Positions 52,987 through 61,777 of a DNA stretch of 64,000 nt are shown one piece after another (position 1 is the first letter of the stretch; every line of letters starts with the position of its first letter). Made by a program: the position numbers and the translations under genes. The DNA is taken from positions 620,001 to 684,000 of the forward strand of contig JACCLO010000003.1 in assembly GCA_029448655.1 (NCBI GenBank), read 5' to 3'. This DNA is from Wolfiporia cocos (Eukaryota; Basidiomycota; Agaricomycetes; Polyporales; Phaeolaceae). The notes below the pieces were generated by a model. That model saw nothing but the letters and a program-made list of their open reading frames with translations, had not been told where the DNA came from and made no database searches.

Positions 52987-55900
52987 ACTATTACTGTTCG
53001 GTTTTCGAGTGTTGGGGCTGTCCTGATTCTCGTCCTGTGGTAGTCTTTTATCATCTCCTTGGAGTGTTCCAGATTTCCCTCGTCTTCCCATGAGTTGTCG
53101 GCTGTAGCATAGCCTTTCCACTTGACAAAGTACTGATGCTTCTTTCCTCGCCATCTGTCAGCCAAGATGGCTTCGACTTCGTATTCCTCCTGTCCCTTGA
53201 TGATATCAGGTGGTGGCCGTAGGTAATTGGGTCCGTGCACCCTTGTTTCTTTGAATGGTTTTAGTAAGGCAGCGTGGAATACCGGATGAATTTTCCAGTT
53301 CGCCGGTAACTGCAACCGGTATGTCGTGGGTCCCATCTTTTCTGTGATGGTGAAGGGTCCTTCCCTTTTTGGTGCTAGCTTGTTAGATTCGTAGGGGATG
53401 GTTAGGTTCTTTGCGTCGAGCCAAACCTTGTCTCCTTTCTCGAGCTTCGGTAATTCTCGGAGGAAATGTCCCGCCATTCTTTTCTGAGCTAGTTCGTGCG
53501 CATTGAATGCCATCTTTCGCGCCTCCTTGATCTTTTTGATCCTGTCGACTGCTGCCGGGACGTTTCCTACCCTGTCGTAGTCTGGGAATCCCCTTGGAAT
53601 ATAACCCAAGATTATTTCAAGGGGCGCAGGTCGGTTTTCGGTTCGCTTGGTGTTGTGCGCAAATTCGACATCAGGTAGTCGTTGTACCCATTGGAAAGGG
53701 TCGTTCATGCAATAGATACGAAGGTACACTTCGATCTGTTGATTCATTCTTTCCGTTTGTCCGTCGGTCTGTGGATGGTACGCCGTACTCATCGCAGATT
53801 CCGTTCCCTGCAACTTGCATATTTCCTTGAACAGTTTCGATGCGAACTGCGGTCCCCTGTCCGAAATGATCTTTCGGGGAATGCCGTATTGTGAGTATAT
53901 CTTTCGATGGAATATTTCTGCGGCCCCTTCGCTCGTGATTGTTTTGTCGCATGGGGTGAGAGAGATGGCCTTGGATAGGCCATGGTCGACGATCACCATC
54001 ATGGAGTCATACTTTCCGACTCTTGGCAGGTCGGTGACAAAATCAACCGAGCACTGTGAGAATGGGAGAGCGTCCTCTCGTGTCGGTATTGGTTGTAAAG
54101 GGGGTTTTAGCGGGTTTCTATCAGGTTTCATCTGTTGACAGATTGCACAGCCCCGGACATATTCTGCTATCATTGTTCTCATGTCGGGCCACCAGAAATG
54201 GGTCGTAACCTGTATCGTCGTACCCCAGATCCCAGGGTGTCCAGCCGGGATCGAGTTGTGGTATTTTGAGATGACGTCCCGTCGAAGACCCTCATCTTTT
54301 GGCACGTACATCCTGCCTTTGTAGAGCAATACTCCGTCTGTTTGCTGCCAATCATCTGCGACGGTTTTCGCGGGGAACTCGTCCGTGCCTCCCAGGGCGC
54401 GGATCGCCTGTTTCGCAGATTCATCTTGATCGTTGGCGCTTTTGATTCGATCAATGATCGGGATCTGGATCGCATGGACTACGAGCTCGTCTGGAATCAT
54501 GGTTATTCCCTCGTTGTCTTCGTTGCTTTCGTCAAGGTGATACAGCCTAGAAAGTGTGTCGGCCATGACCAGTTTTCTTCCGGGGACGTGTTGTAATTTC
54601 AGGTCGAATTGCGAAAGGAATAGGTGCCATCTCGCTTGTCGCCGATTTAGGCGCTGTGCGCTTCTCCAGTACGTCAGGTTCTGATGATCGCTTCGGATCA
54701 AGATCCGATGCGGTGCTCCTTCTAGCAGGTGCCGCCATTCTTCTAGTGCTCGGACTATTCCGAGTAGTTCGCGATCGTAGATTTCGTAGTTCCGTTCTGT
54801 GGATGTCAGGGATTGTGAGAGATATCCCACTGGCCGTTCACGCCCCGTTTCATCTGTCTGTTTTAGCACTGCCCCTGTGGCGAACTGAGACGCGTCTGTT
54901 TCAAGGATGAATGGTTTCTCCTTGTCTGGCGTTCCTAGTGCAGGCGCCGCTGTGAATGCCTGCTTCATGAAGTCGAACGCCTTTTGTTCTTTATCCGTCC
55001 ACTGGAACCCTGTCCCTGTGACCGTTTTCGTGAGATCTACCAGGGGTCGGGCGTGCGTTGAGTAGTGATCGATAAATTTCCGGTAGAAGTTCGCAAATCC
55101 TAGGAAGGATCTAACTTCCTTGAGATTTCGGGGGGTCGGCCACTCTTTAATTCCGTTGAGTTTTGCTGGGTCCATTTGGATATTTCCTGGGGTGATGACC
55201 AGTCCCAGAAATTCGACTCTGTCGACGCCGAAGGCGCATTTTTCGGGCTTCACAAAGAGATGGTTATCCACCAATCTCTGAAGGATCCGTCGCTCCCGTT
55301 CCTTGTGTGTTTTCTCGTCTTCTGAGAAAATAAGTATGTCGTCCATGTAAACAAGCACCCATCCTTCGAGGATTTCTTCTTTCAAGATTTCATTCATCAT
55401 TGCCTGAAAGGTCCCGGGTGCGTTGCATAATCCGAAAAACATAACTGTGGGCTCGTATAGCCCCCGGTTTGTTTTAAAGGCTGCTTTCCATTCGTCCCCT
55501 GCCTTGATTCGAACGTTATTGTATCCTGCTCTGAGGTCCATCTTTGTAAAGATTTTCGCTCCTTTTAGCTTTTCCAGGAGTTCCGAGATAAGTGGCAGGG
55601 GATAAACGTTCTTTATTGTCCCTTCGTTCAGATATCGATAATCTTGACATGGCCGCAGGCCGTTGTCTTTCTTTGGGACAAAAAAGAAGGGTGACGCCAT
55701 CGGGGATTTTGAAGGGACTATGAATCCCTTGGCCAGGTTTTCTTTCAAGAATTCGTCCAGCGCTTGTTGCTCTTTTGGTGACAGTGCGTAGACTTTGCAA
55801 TCTCTCGGCACGAAGTCGGGTTTTAATTCGATTGCATGGTCCCATGGCCTTGACGGGGGAAACGCTGCTGCGGACTCCTTGCTGAATACTTTTGCGAAGT

Positions 55901-56933
55901 CCAATAGGTGTTTCGGGACCATCTCCTCGATTGTTTTTTCTGGTTCAGGAGCTTTCTGTGCGAATTCTTGGGACTTCGTTAATGCTTTTCTGACAGCATT
56001 AATGATCTGTATCTTCGTCCGGAATTTTCTTTTCGTCTCCCCTTTCCTTCCTATAATCCTCGGGTTATCTTTTACGAAGCGTCGGATTGCTTCGTATTCG
56101 TCGGGGGTGTATAATCGTTGGGCTGTTTCTTCTGGTTGGTCTGTTGACCCGAACCCTTTTTCCCCTCGTTCTGTCTCATCTAGGTCTTCGACCTCTACGA
56201 TGTCGGGGGTGAGGTGTCGTTCGAATATTATCTGGGCTATTCGCATGCCCGGGATAATTCTATGTGCTTTGTCTGAATAGTTGAAGACGATAGCTCCAAC
56301 GTCTCCTCGGTAGTCCGAGTCTATGACTCCGGCTTGTACTACCAATCCGTGTCTGAGGGTGTTGCCTGATCGTCCGGCCAACCTTCCATACGATCCTTTC
56401 GGGATCTTCATTTTTACTCCTGTGGAGACGAGTTTCCATCCTCCGGCGGGGACCTCGGTTTCTTCTGCGGCATAAAGGTCGTATCCTGCGGCTTCTTGGG
56501 TTCCCCTTGTTGGAATTTTTCCTTCTGGGGCAACTACCATTTCTACCGTGTCCATTCGGATCGTGGTTTCCTGTTTCTTTTCCTCTGCCCCTAGTATTGA
56601 TCGTACATCGACTGTTTGGTCTTTCCAGTCGATTGTGGGGTTTTCGTCTTTTAGCCATCCATACCCTAGAATCATATTCTCTGTTCCGATCGATCCTACC
56701 AGGAATCGGACTTTTCGTGTTTTCTGGGTCTTTGGATATCGTAGGAGTATGGTGGCTTCTCGATCTATTCGCCCATCTTTGTTTTCTGTCCCGTCAACGT
56801 TTTTGACAATGATTGGGTTCTTCAAGGGTTGCGTGGGCACTTTGTACTTTTCTACCACTCTGCTGTGGATCAGGTTCGACATTGCTCCTGAGTCGATTAG
56901 TGCATTGCACTTCACGGGTTTTGCCAGCGTCAT
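52947..56933 (-). CDS. pol: Element A Pol
   Basis: 1328 aa from ATG 56933, though the frame is open farther upstream (LPSEKAAHVITSFEKN) past the gag stop. Pol is in the -1 frame relative to gag, so the real product may be a Gag-Pol fusion. Protease NALIDSGAM (residue 14). dUTPase (about 118-262): AGYDLYAA, SYGRLAGRSG, GVIDSDYRGDV, RIAQIIF, RGEKGFGSTD. RT with SPMASPFFFVPKKDNG, FTKMDLRAGYNN and YMDD (about 529). RNase H (LETDASQFATGAVL). Integrase HHCC finger (about 888-930) and core (VDFVTDLP, SDRGPQF, QTERMNQ). Chromodomain EYEVEAIL...VKWKGYATADNSWED (about 1248-1300). All catalytic motifs are intact. The chromodomain would direct insertion to modified chromatin. Confidence 0.95.
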   Translation of the reverse strand: MTLAKPVKCNALIDSGAMSNLIHSRVVEKYKVPTQPLKNPIIVKNVDGTENKDGRIDREATILLRYPKTQKTRKVRFLVGSIGTENMILGYGWLKDENPTIDWKDQTVDVRSILGAEEKKQETTIRMDTVEMVVAPEGKIPTRGTQEAAGYDLYAAEETEVPAGGWKLVSTGVKMKIPKGSYGRLAGRSGNTLRHGLVVQAGVIDSDYRGDVGAIVFNYSDKAHRIIPGMRIAQIIFERHLTPDIVEVEDLDETERGEKGFGSTDQPEETAQRLYTPDEYEAIRRFVKDNPRIIGRKGETKRKFRTKIQIINAVRKALTKSQEFAQKAPEPEKTIEEMVPKHLLDFAKVFSKESAAAFPPSRPWDHAIELKPDFVPRDCKVYALSPKEQQALDEFLKENLAKGFIVPSKSPMASPFFFVPKKDNGLRPCQDYRYLNEGTIKNVYPLPLISELLEKLKGAKIFTKMDLRAGYNNVRIKAGDEWKAAFKTNRGLYEPTVMFFGLCNAPGTFQAMMNEILKEEILEGWVLVYMDDILIFSEDEKTHKERERRILQRLVDNHLFVKPEKCAFGVDRVEFLGLVITPGNIQMDPAKLNGIKEWPTPRNLKEVRSFLGFANFYRKFIDHYSTHARPLVDLTKTVTGTGFQWTDKEQKAFDFMKQAFTAAPALGTPDKEKPFILETDASQFATGAVLKQTDETGRERPVGYLSQSLTSTERNYEIYDRELLGIVRALEEWRHLLEGAPHRILIRSDHQNLTYWRSAQRLNRRQARWHLFLSQFDLKLQHVPGRKLVMADTLSRLYHLDESNEDNEGITMIPDELVVHAIQIPIIDRIKSANDQDESAKQAIRALGGTDEFPAKTVADDWQQTDGVLLYKGRMYVPKDEGLRRDVISKYHNSIPAGHPGIWGTTIQVTTHFWWPDMRTMIAEYVRGCAICQQMKPDRNPLKPPLQPIPTREDALPFSQCSVDFVTDLPRVGKYDSMMVIVDHGLSKAISLTPCDKTITSEGAAEIFHRKIYSQYGIPRKIISDRGPQFASKLFKEICKLQGTESAMSTAYHPQTDGQTERMNQQIEVYLRIYCMNDPFQWVQRLPDVEFAHNTKRTENRPAPLEIILGYIPRGFPDYDRVGNVPAAVDRIKKIKEARKMAFNAHELAQKRMAGHFLRELPKLEKGDKVWLDAKNLTIPYESNKLAPKREGPFTITEKMGPTTYRLQLPANWKIHPVFHAALLKPFKETRVHGPNYLRPPPDIIKGQEEYEVEAILADRWRGKKHQYFVKWKGYATADNSWEDEGNLEHSKEMIKDYHRTRIRTAPTLENRTVIVCRRLATNSLAAL

Positions 56934-57022
56934 GATTACCGGGATGAAGAGGGATCGATTCTTCTCGAACGAGGTAATTACATGCGCTGCTTTCTCGGAG
57001 GGTAAGACCGTGGGCTTCCCTC

Positions 57023-58870
57023 CTAGGCAAAATCCTGTTCTTCTACGAGCTGTGCTAGGAGCTCGGGGTTCTTGGCTTTCAGGGCCCTAATCGCTGTGAC
57101 CGCTCTGTTAGCGGTGATGTATTCAGTCTCTTCCTCAGAGACTTCTTCAATGCGAGCTTCTTGCTCGGCTTCTTCTTCTTCGGTTTTTCGAGTAGTCCGT
57201 CTAGGGCGGGCTGGCTTCCTTGGCCTTTTTGGACAGTCTCGCGACATATGTCCTGGCTGATGGCAGGTGAAGCATTTTCCCTTCTTGATGTGATCGTCCC
57301 TTTCCTGGGTGGTCATTCGATCTACATCCATCGCATTCGGATCTTTCGGTGCGGTTGTCTGTGGAGCACTAGTACGTCCGTTATTCTGGTTCGGGGCTTG
57401 CCAAGCCTTTTTCTTGACAAACGGTTTGTCCCGTTTTAAGAATATCTTGTACGTATTTTCATAATACGAGGCAGCGGACTGCCATTCATCAATGGTTGCT
57501 GGTAGCGGTCGAACGCCGATGATGTATCGGGTCGTATGTTCGGGTAACCCTTTCTCAAAGAGGGTTATGAGCAACGCATTTCCGTCCGCGCTGTATCGGT
57601 CATACTGGGCCTTTCCGGCCAAGTTGTTGAACTCGGTGATATAATCATCGATGTCCTTCCTGTCCTGGGTTACGTCCAGGATTTTCTTCCGCGCCTTCTG
57701 TACCTCTTCGATGGCTCCGAAGGCTTTCTGGAAGTCTGCGTCAAACTGTGCAAGACTAGGCGGGAAGAATCGTTTCGTCTGGGGGTTCGTATAAACCCGA
57801 TGATAGTTCTGTTTCCATTGGCCCATTTTCCCCTTGTTCGAAATATAAGAGAGGATAAAGATCACTCTCTGAACGTCGTTCTGAAATGACGTTTCGTACA
57901 TCGTAAACCAGGAATTGCACTGGTTTATGAAGTTCTGCATGTCGGATCGTTCCCCATCGAATACGTCCGGGGGATTGATTTTTATCATCGGGGGTCGGTA
58001 ATACGGGTTCGGCGCCGGAGGTTGAGGCTGCGGCGCATTCGGTGGTGGAGGTCCTCCTGGGGGTCCTCCTCCTCCCGGGTATCCTCCACCCGGGTTTCCT
58101 GGGTTTCCTCCGGGGTTCCCTGGGTTCCCTCCAGGGTTTCCTCCTCCGGGGTTCGCGGGGGTTCCTCCTCCGAGTCCTCCAGGAGGGGGGGCATTCCCTC
58201 CTCCGAGTCCGAAGTTTCCTCCCAGTCCTCCTCCGCTTGTACCTGCGGAGGTTCGTCCAAATAGGCCTGAAGGCCATGTTCCTGGGTTTGTCGTTCCCAT
58301 TCCTCCGCTTGGGCTAGTCCAAGACGGATTTCCTCCGCTACCCATTCCGGGTGCGTTCTGTGGGGGGTTTCCAAAGAGGTCTGTTCCTCCAGCCATAGGC
58401 CCAATCCCACTCTGCGCAAAAGCAGATATAAATCCTGGAGGGTCCTGTCCTCCGGTCTGGCTGTTATCTGTTCCTGTAAAGTTTCCAGGATTTCTCCCAT
58501 CATCTCTGATGCGCTCAATTCCTGCCATTCCTGTGGCGCCCGAAGGCTGATTCGTATTTCCATCGGCATCGAAGGTTCTGTTGATGGTTTCGGTTTCGTT
58601 TTCGGTCAACGTCGCGGTTGACATCGGAGGGATTTCTCCGAATCGTTCAAACGCTTCACGCGTTATTTCCCAAGCGGTTGTTCCTGCGGAGGGGTATACT
58701 TGTACCCACTTCGATGCCCTATCTTCTCTAGGGATGACAACAATTCCTCCGCGGTTACGGCAGGCTCCAATGGTGTCAGTCCACTCGTATTGGTTGAGTC
58801 TGTAGACTCCCTGAATGTCCTCGGGCAAGAGTTCAATCAGTCGTGCTGGGAATTCTGGTCCAAATATCAT
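57023..58870 (-). CDS. gag: Element A Gag
   Basis: 616 aa from ATG 58870 (MIFGPEFPARLIELLPE), a start matching Element B in content. An N-terminal domain is followed by a Gly/Asn/Pro-rich low-complexity stretch of about 110 residues (GNPGGNPGNP-type units at about 58060-58330). The capsid follows (PPDVFDGERSDMQNFINQCNSWF), then a knuckle CFTCHQPGHMSRDC (about residue 533), an Arg/Lys patch and an acidic tail. It ends QLVEEQDFA, close to the Element B Gag end QILDNQDFE. Confidence 0.93.
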   Translation of the reverse strand: MIFGPEFPARLIELLPEDIQGVYRLNQYEWTDTIGACRNRGGIVVIPREDRASKWVQVYPSAGTTAWEITREAFERFGEIPPMSTATLTENETETINRTFDADGNTNQPSGATGMAGIERIRDDGRNPGNFTGTDNSQTGGQDPPGFISAFAQSGIGPMAGGTDLFGNPPQNAPGMGSGGNPSWTSPSGGMGTTNPGTWPSGLFGRTSAGTSGGGLGGNFGLGGGNAPPPGGLGGGTPANPGGGNPGGNPGNPGGNPGNPGGGYPGGGGPPGGPPPPNAPQPQPPAPNPYYRPPMIKINPPDVFDGERSDMQNFINQCNSWFTMYETSFQNDVQRVIFILSYISNKGKMGQWKQNYHRVYTNPQTKRFFPPSLAQFDADFQKAFGAIEEVQKARKKILDVTQDRKDIDDYITEFNNLAGKAQYDRYSADGNALLITLFEKGLPEHTTRYIIGVRPLPATIDEWQSAASYYENTYKIFLKRDKPFVKKKAWQAPNQNNGRTSAPQTTAPKDPNAMDVDRMTTQERDDHIKKGKCFTCHQPGHMSRDCPKRPRKPARPRRTTRKTEEEEAEQEARIEEVSEEETEYITANRAVTAIRALKAKNPELLAQLVEEQDFA

Positions 58871-58904
58871 GTGCCCTTGCACCGTGGTAGGTGAGGGTGT
58901 GATA

Positions 58905-58915
58905 AGCTCGACCTT
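58905..58915 (-). promoter_or_regulatory. Element A self-complementary primer-binding site
   Basis: Coding-strand AAGGTCGAGCT, one base after the 5' LTR. It is exactly complementary to AGCTCGACCTT in the LTR (59251-59241). No TGG tRNA-type primer site is present here. Confidence 0.72.
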
Positions 58916-58916
58916 C

Positions 58917-59624
58917 TGTTACGGGTCGAATACCCGTTCGTATATTCGAATCGCGAATATAGATCGTTCTTCTGCACGTAGGCACGTCACCGTATGCAAG
59001 GCAAATACTCGTTAGATGCCTTCGGGTCCTAAGTGAAGTTCTTAGGAGATCGGTTAATATCCAATACGCGTTAGAGGATATAATCTGTTCAAATGCGAGT
59101 CGAATGAAATATAAGACTCGCCTAAGTCCGAGAAGTCAGTGTGCACTTCGAGGACTTAGTCGTTCGGTTGCTCGAGTGAGAAATACTGAGCGTAGTTTCC
59201 TACGTTTGAGAACGAGTATAAGACTTCTTGTTTATACAACAAGGTCGAGCTGAAGAGCCTCGACGGTAAGTACATGAGTTTTTATACTACGCTAGGTTTC
59301 AGGGGTCGAGTCTGTCCCAGATGCTACCGATACTATCTACGCTATAGTCTCAAACGTTTGATAAGTACGGAGTGATATATCTGAGACGATAGATAGGAAT
59401 GATGGCGGTTGAACGCCATCTGTCAGCTATTAAACGATGAACATGAAACGGTGGCAGGGTTGGATCTGCCAAAGATGAAACGAGCCCTACAGACTAGTAC
59501 AGCTGGGGATGCGCCCAGTAAGATCACGAGTAACCAGGGGAGTTGGTTGCGCAACAAGTCCCTGTATCGTATTCGCCCAATGGTGAGTTCTGTCGATATT
59601 CGAAAAATTAGAATAACCGTAACA
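58917..59624 (-). repeat. Element A 5' LTR
   Basis: 708 bp, nearly identical to 51160-51867. It carries the promoter and predicted self-primer. Confidence 0.95.
59241..59286 (-). promoter_or_regulatory. Element A core promoter and self-primer
   Basis: Coding-strand TATAAA at 59286-59281, with AGCTCGACCTT 35 nt downstream (59251-59241). The RNA 5' end predicted there could pair with the primer site at 58905-58915. Confidence 0.7.
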
Positions 59625-60325
59625 GCAACCAACCCCCTGGCTACTGGTAACTCTACTGGGCATATCCCCAGTTGTATTAGCATGTAGGGCGTGTTTCACT
59701 TTTGACAGATCCAACTCTGTCCCTGTTTCATGTTTATCATTCGTTAGCTGACAGATGGTGTTCAACCGCCATCATCATTTCTATCTATCGTTTCAGACAT
59801 ATCACTACATACTTATCAAACGTTTGAGACTATAGCGTAGATAGTTGCGGTGACATATGGGACGAACTTGACCCCTGAAACTTAGCGTAGTATAAAAGCT
59901 CATGTACTTATTGTCGAAGCTCTTCAGCTCGACCTTGTTGTACAAACAAGAAGTCTTATACTCGTTCTCAAACGTAGGAAACTACGCTCAAGTATTTCTC
60001 GCTCGAGCAATTGAACAACTAAGTCCTCGAAGTGCACATCGACTTCTCGGACTTAGGCGAGTCCTATATTCTATCAGACTCGCACTTGAACAGATTATAT
60101 CCTCTAACGCGTATTGGATATTAACCGATCTCCTAAGAATTCTACTTAGGACTTGAAGGCATCTAACGAGTATTTGCCTTGCATACGGCAACAAGCCTAC
60201 GTGCAGAAGAACGATCTATATTCGCGACTCGAATATACAAACGGGTATTCGACCCGTAACACTACTGTCCTTAACCTGAGCAGATGAATATGGATGTCAC
60301 TAACTCACACGTGTCAAGCTCACAA

Positions 60326-61777
60326 ATATACATGGGAGAAAGATGGCATACTCCATCAGGACATCAGTATTCACAACATCTTCATGATCAGTGACGATGA
60401 TGACGAAAGATCACGAACTCCAGGTGGGAAGGTGATACTGCACACAATCCTGAATGATTGGGGTCTATGCAAGTATAAGAACGATATGGACAAGGTCTTT
60501 CAAAGTGAGGCTCGTTCGGTAAGTCTGATATACTGCCGGTCTTTCGTAGCAAGTTGTTTAATGGAATCCCAAGGACACAATGCAATTCATGTCTGCAACA
60601 CTCCTGTGGTCCCCAGAGAAGGTGCACGAGCTGTCAGATGACTTGGAGTCCTTTGTTCATATGTTGGACTGGCTGACTTTCAGATATCACAAGACCCAAC
60701 TTGGCAACAATTCAACGGCGCTTCAGAAGAGGGTGTACCATCCCTATGACGATCAATACAAGCGCAGGTCCCACAACGATCATGGTGGTGAAGACAAGCA
60801 AGACATGATGAGGACTGGCAAAGCTCCTTGCAGAGCCAAAAACAATCCTCTATACCTATGCTTCTCTCGCGGAACCGTGCAAAGAGCATTACAAGTACAT
60901 AGTGATGTGCCAGGCCCGGCTTTGGGCCATGAGCCGGGCCGGGCCAAGCCAGGCCTTACACCACGGCCCAGGGCCCGGCTTGTGTCTCAGGCCGAGCCGG
61001 GCCAAGCCGTGGGCCCCCGGCCTGAAAGCTCTGATGGATAAAATGTCTAGTAATTATAATATAGCACCATATATGATAGCAGTATGCTGGATTCCAATAT
61101 TATACCTCCATATTATTCAATTTAAGCTATGGGATAGTCCCATGGGTTGGATCCTCGGTGTTGAAGCCTGTCGCACACCTGTGGGCGCCTATACGATACC
61201 CCATTTGGTAGGCGTGCCACAGAACGCCGTGCCGATGAAAGGTTGATTTCACACTATAGTTCACTAATTATTGAAGATATCAAAGCTCTGTTTTGTCAGG
61301 GAATAGTTGGGAAAAGTATATCATAAACTTATGAGGCTACAGTAATAATTATCCCCACAGTGCCAGGCCCCGGGCAAGCCCCAGGCCGGGCCGGGCCAAG
61401 CCCTGGGCCGTCAGTGGGGGCCCGGCTTCAGGTTTTGAAAAGCCAAGGCCGTCCAAAGCCGGGCCAAAGCCGGGGGCTTTCAGGCCAGGCCGGGCCGGCA
61501 CATCACTGATCCCACCCGTCTGCCATCTGTCGACAAGACAGAAGAGGTGACAGATAAATCCGCAACCGTCAGTATTATTGCCTTTGATGAAGAATTCCCG
61601 GGCCCCAACCCTCGCAGATCGAGGCTTAGACGCACCACTCCTCCGACTAGCCCCCCTTTCGGAAGCCACGAAGAAGTAATTGTGGCATTCCAAAATGCTC
61701 TAAACTACTGGGCCAGGATGGTCGAGTCGCAAGGCCGGGGACCAGTTTACAGACTTCGAATGCTACGGCAGCTATAG
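60326..61777 (+). pseudogene. FunK1-type protein kinase remnant
   Basis: The catalytic loop AHKYTWEKDGILHQDISIHN is followed by ILNDWGLCKY (DWG/DFG position). A 55-nt GT...AG intron (60519-60573) comes next, then DTMQFMSATLLWSPEKVHELSDDLESFVHMLDWLTF, the activation-segment and DDLESF signature of fungal FunK1 kinases. Homology fades at about 60890. The MITE at 60900-61507 interrupts it. The frame 61547-61777 beyond (FPGPNPRRSRLRRTTPP...) may be its C-terminus, which is uncertain. The N-lobe is missing or scattered left of Element A. This is the only recognisable host-type gene in the window and it is broken. Confidence 0.82.
60900..61507. mobile_element. hAT-type MITE copy 2
   Basis: TAGTGATGTGCC...GGCACATCACT, 608 bp, colinear with MITE copy 1 (18684-37346) without the Element B insertion. 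Subterminal GGCCCGGC/GCCGGGCC arrays occur on both sides. The flanking 8-mers CAAGTACA / GATCCCAC do not match, so the TSD has decayed or one end has been altered. It lies inside the kinase remnant. Confidence 0.88.

Larger units (their letters stand above)
51160..59624 (-). mobile_element. Element A: full-length gypsy chromovirus, TSD GCAAC
   Basis: 8465 bp with 708-bp LTRs (51160-51867 and 58917-59624) that differ by about one base (GTCGCCG versus GTCACCG). The flanks are GCAAC at 51155-51159 and 59625-59629. On minus: gag 58870-57023, pol 56933-52947, then two overlapping open frames to 51879. All frames are open, so this copy looks recent and possibly competent. It supplied or shares the many solo LTR-A copies at 4-11 kb and 41.9 kb. 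Confidence 0.97.
51081..60261 (-). mobile_element. Older solo LTR-A, TSD CTACT, hosting Element A
   Basis: The left piece is 51081-51159 and the right piece 59630-60261, about 711 bp when joined. In plus coordinates it reads TGTTACGGTTATTTT...CGACCCGTAACA. The flanks are CTACT at 51076-51080 and 60262-60266. Element A of the same family, in the same orientation, inserted inside it. Confidence 0.93.
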
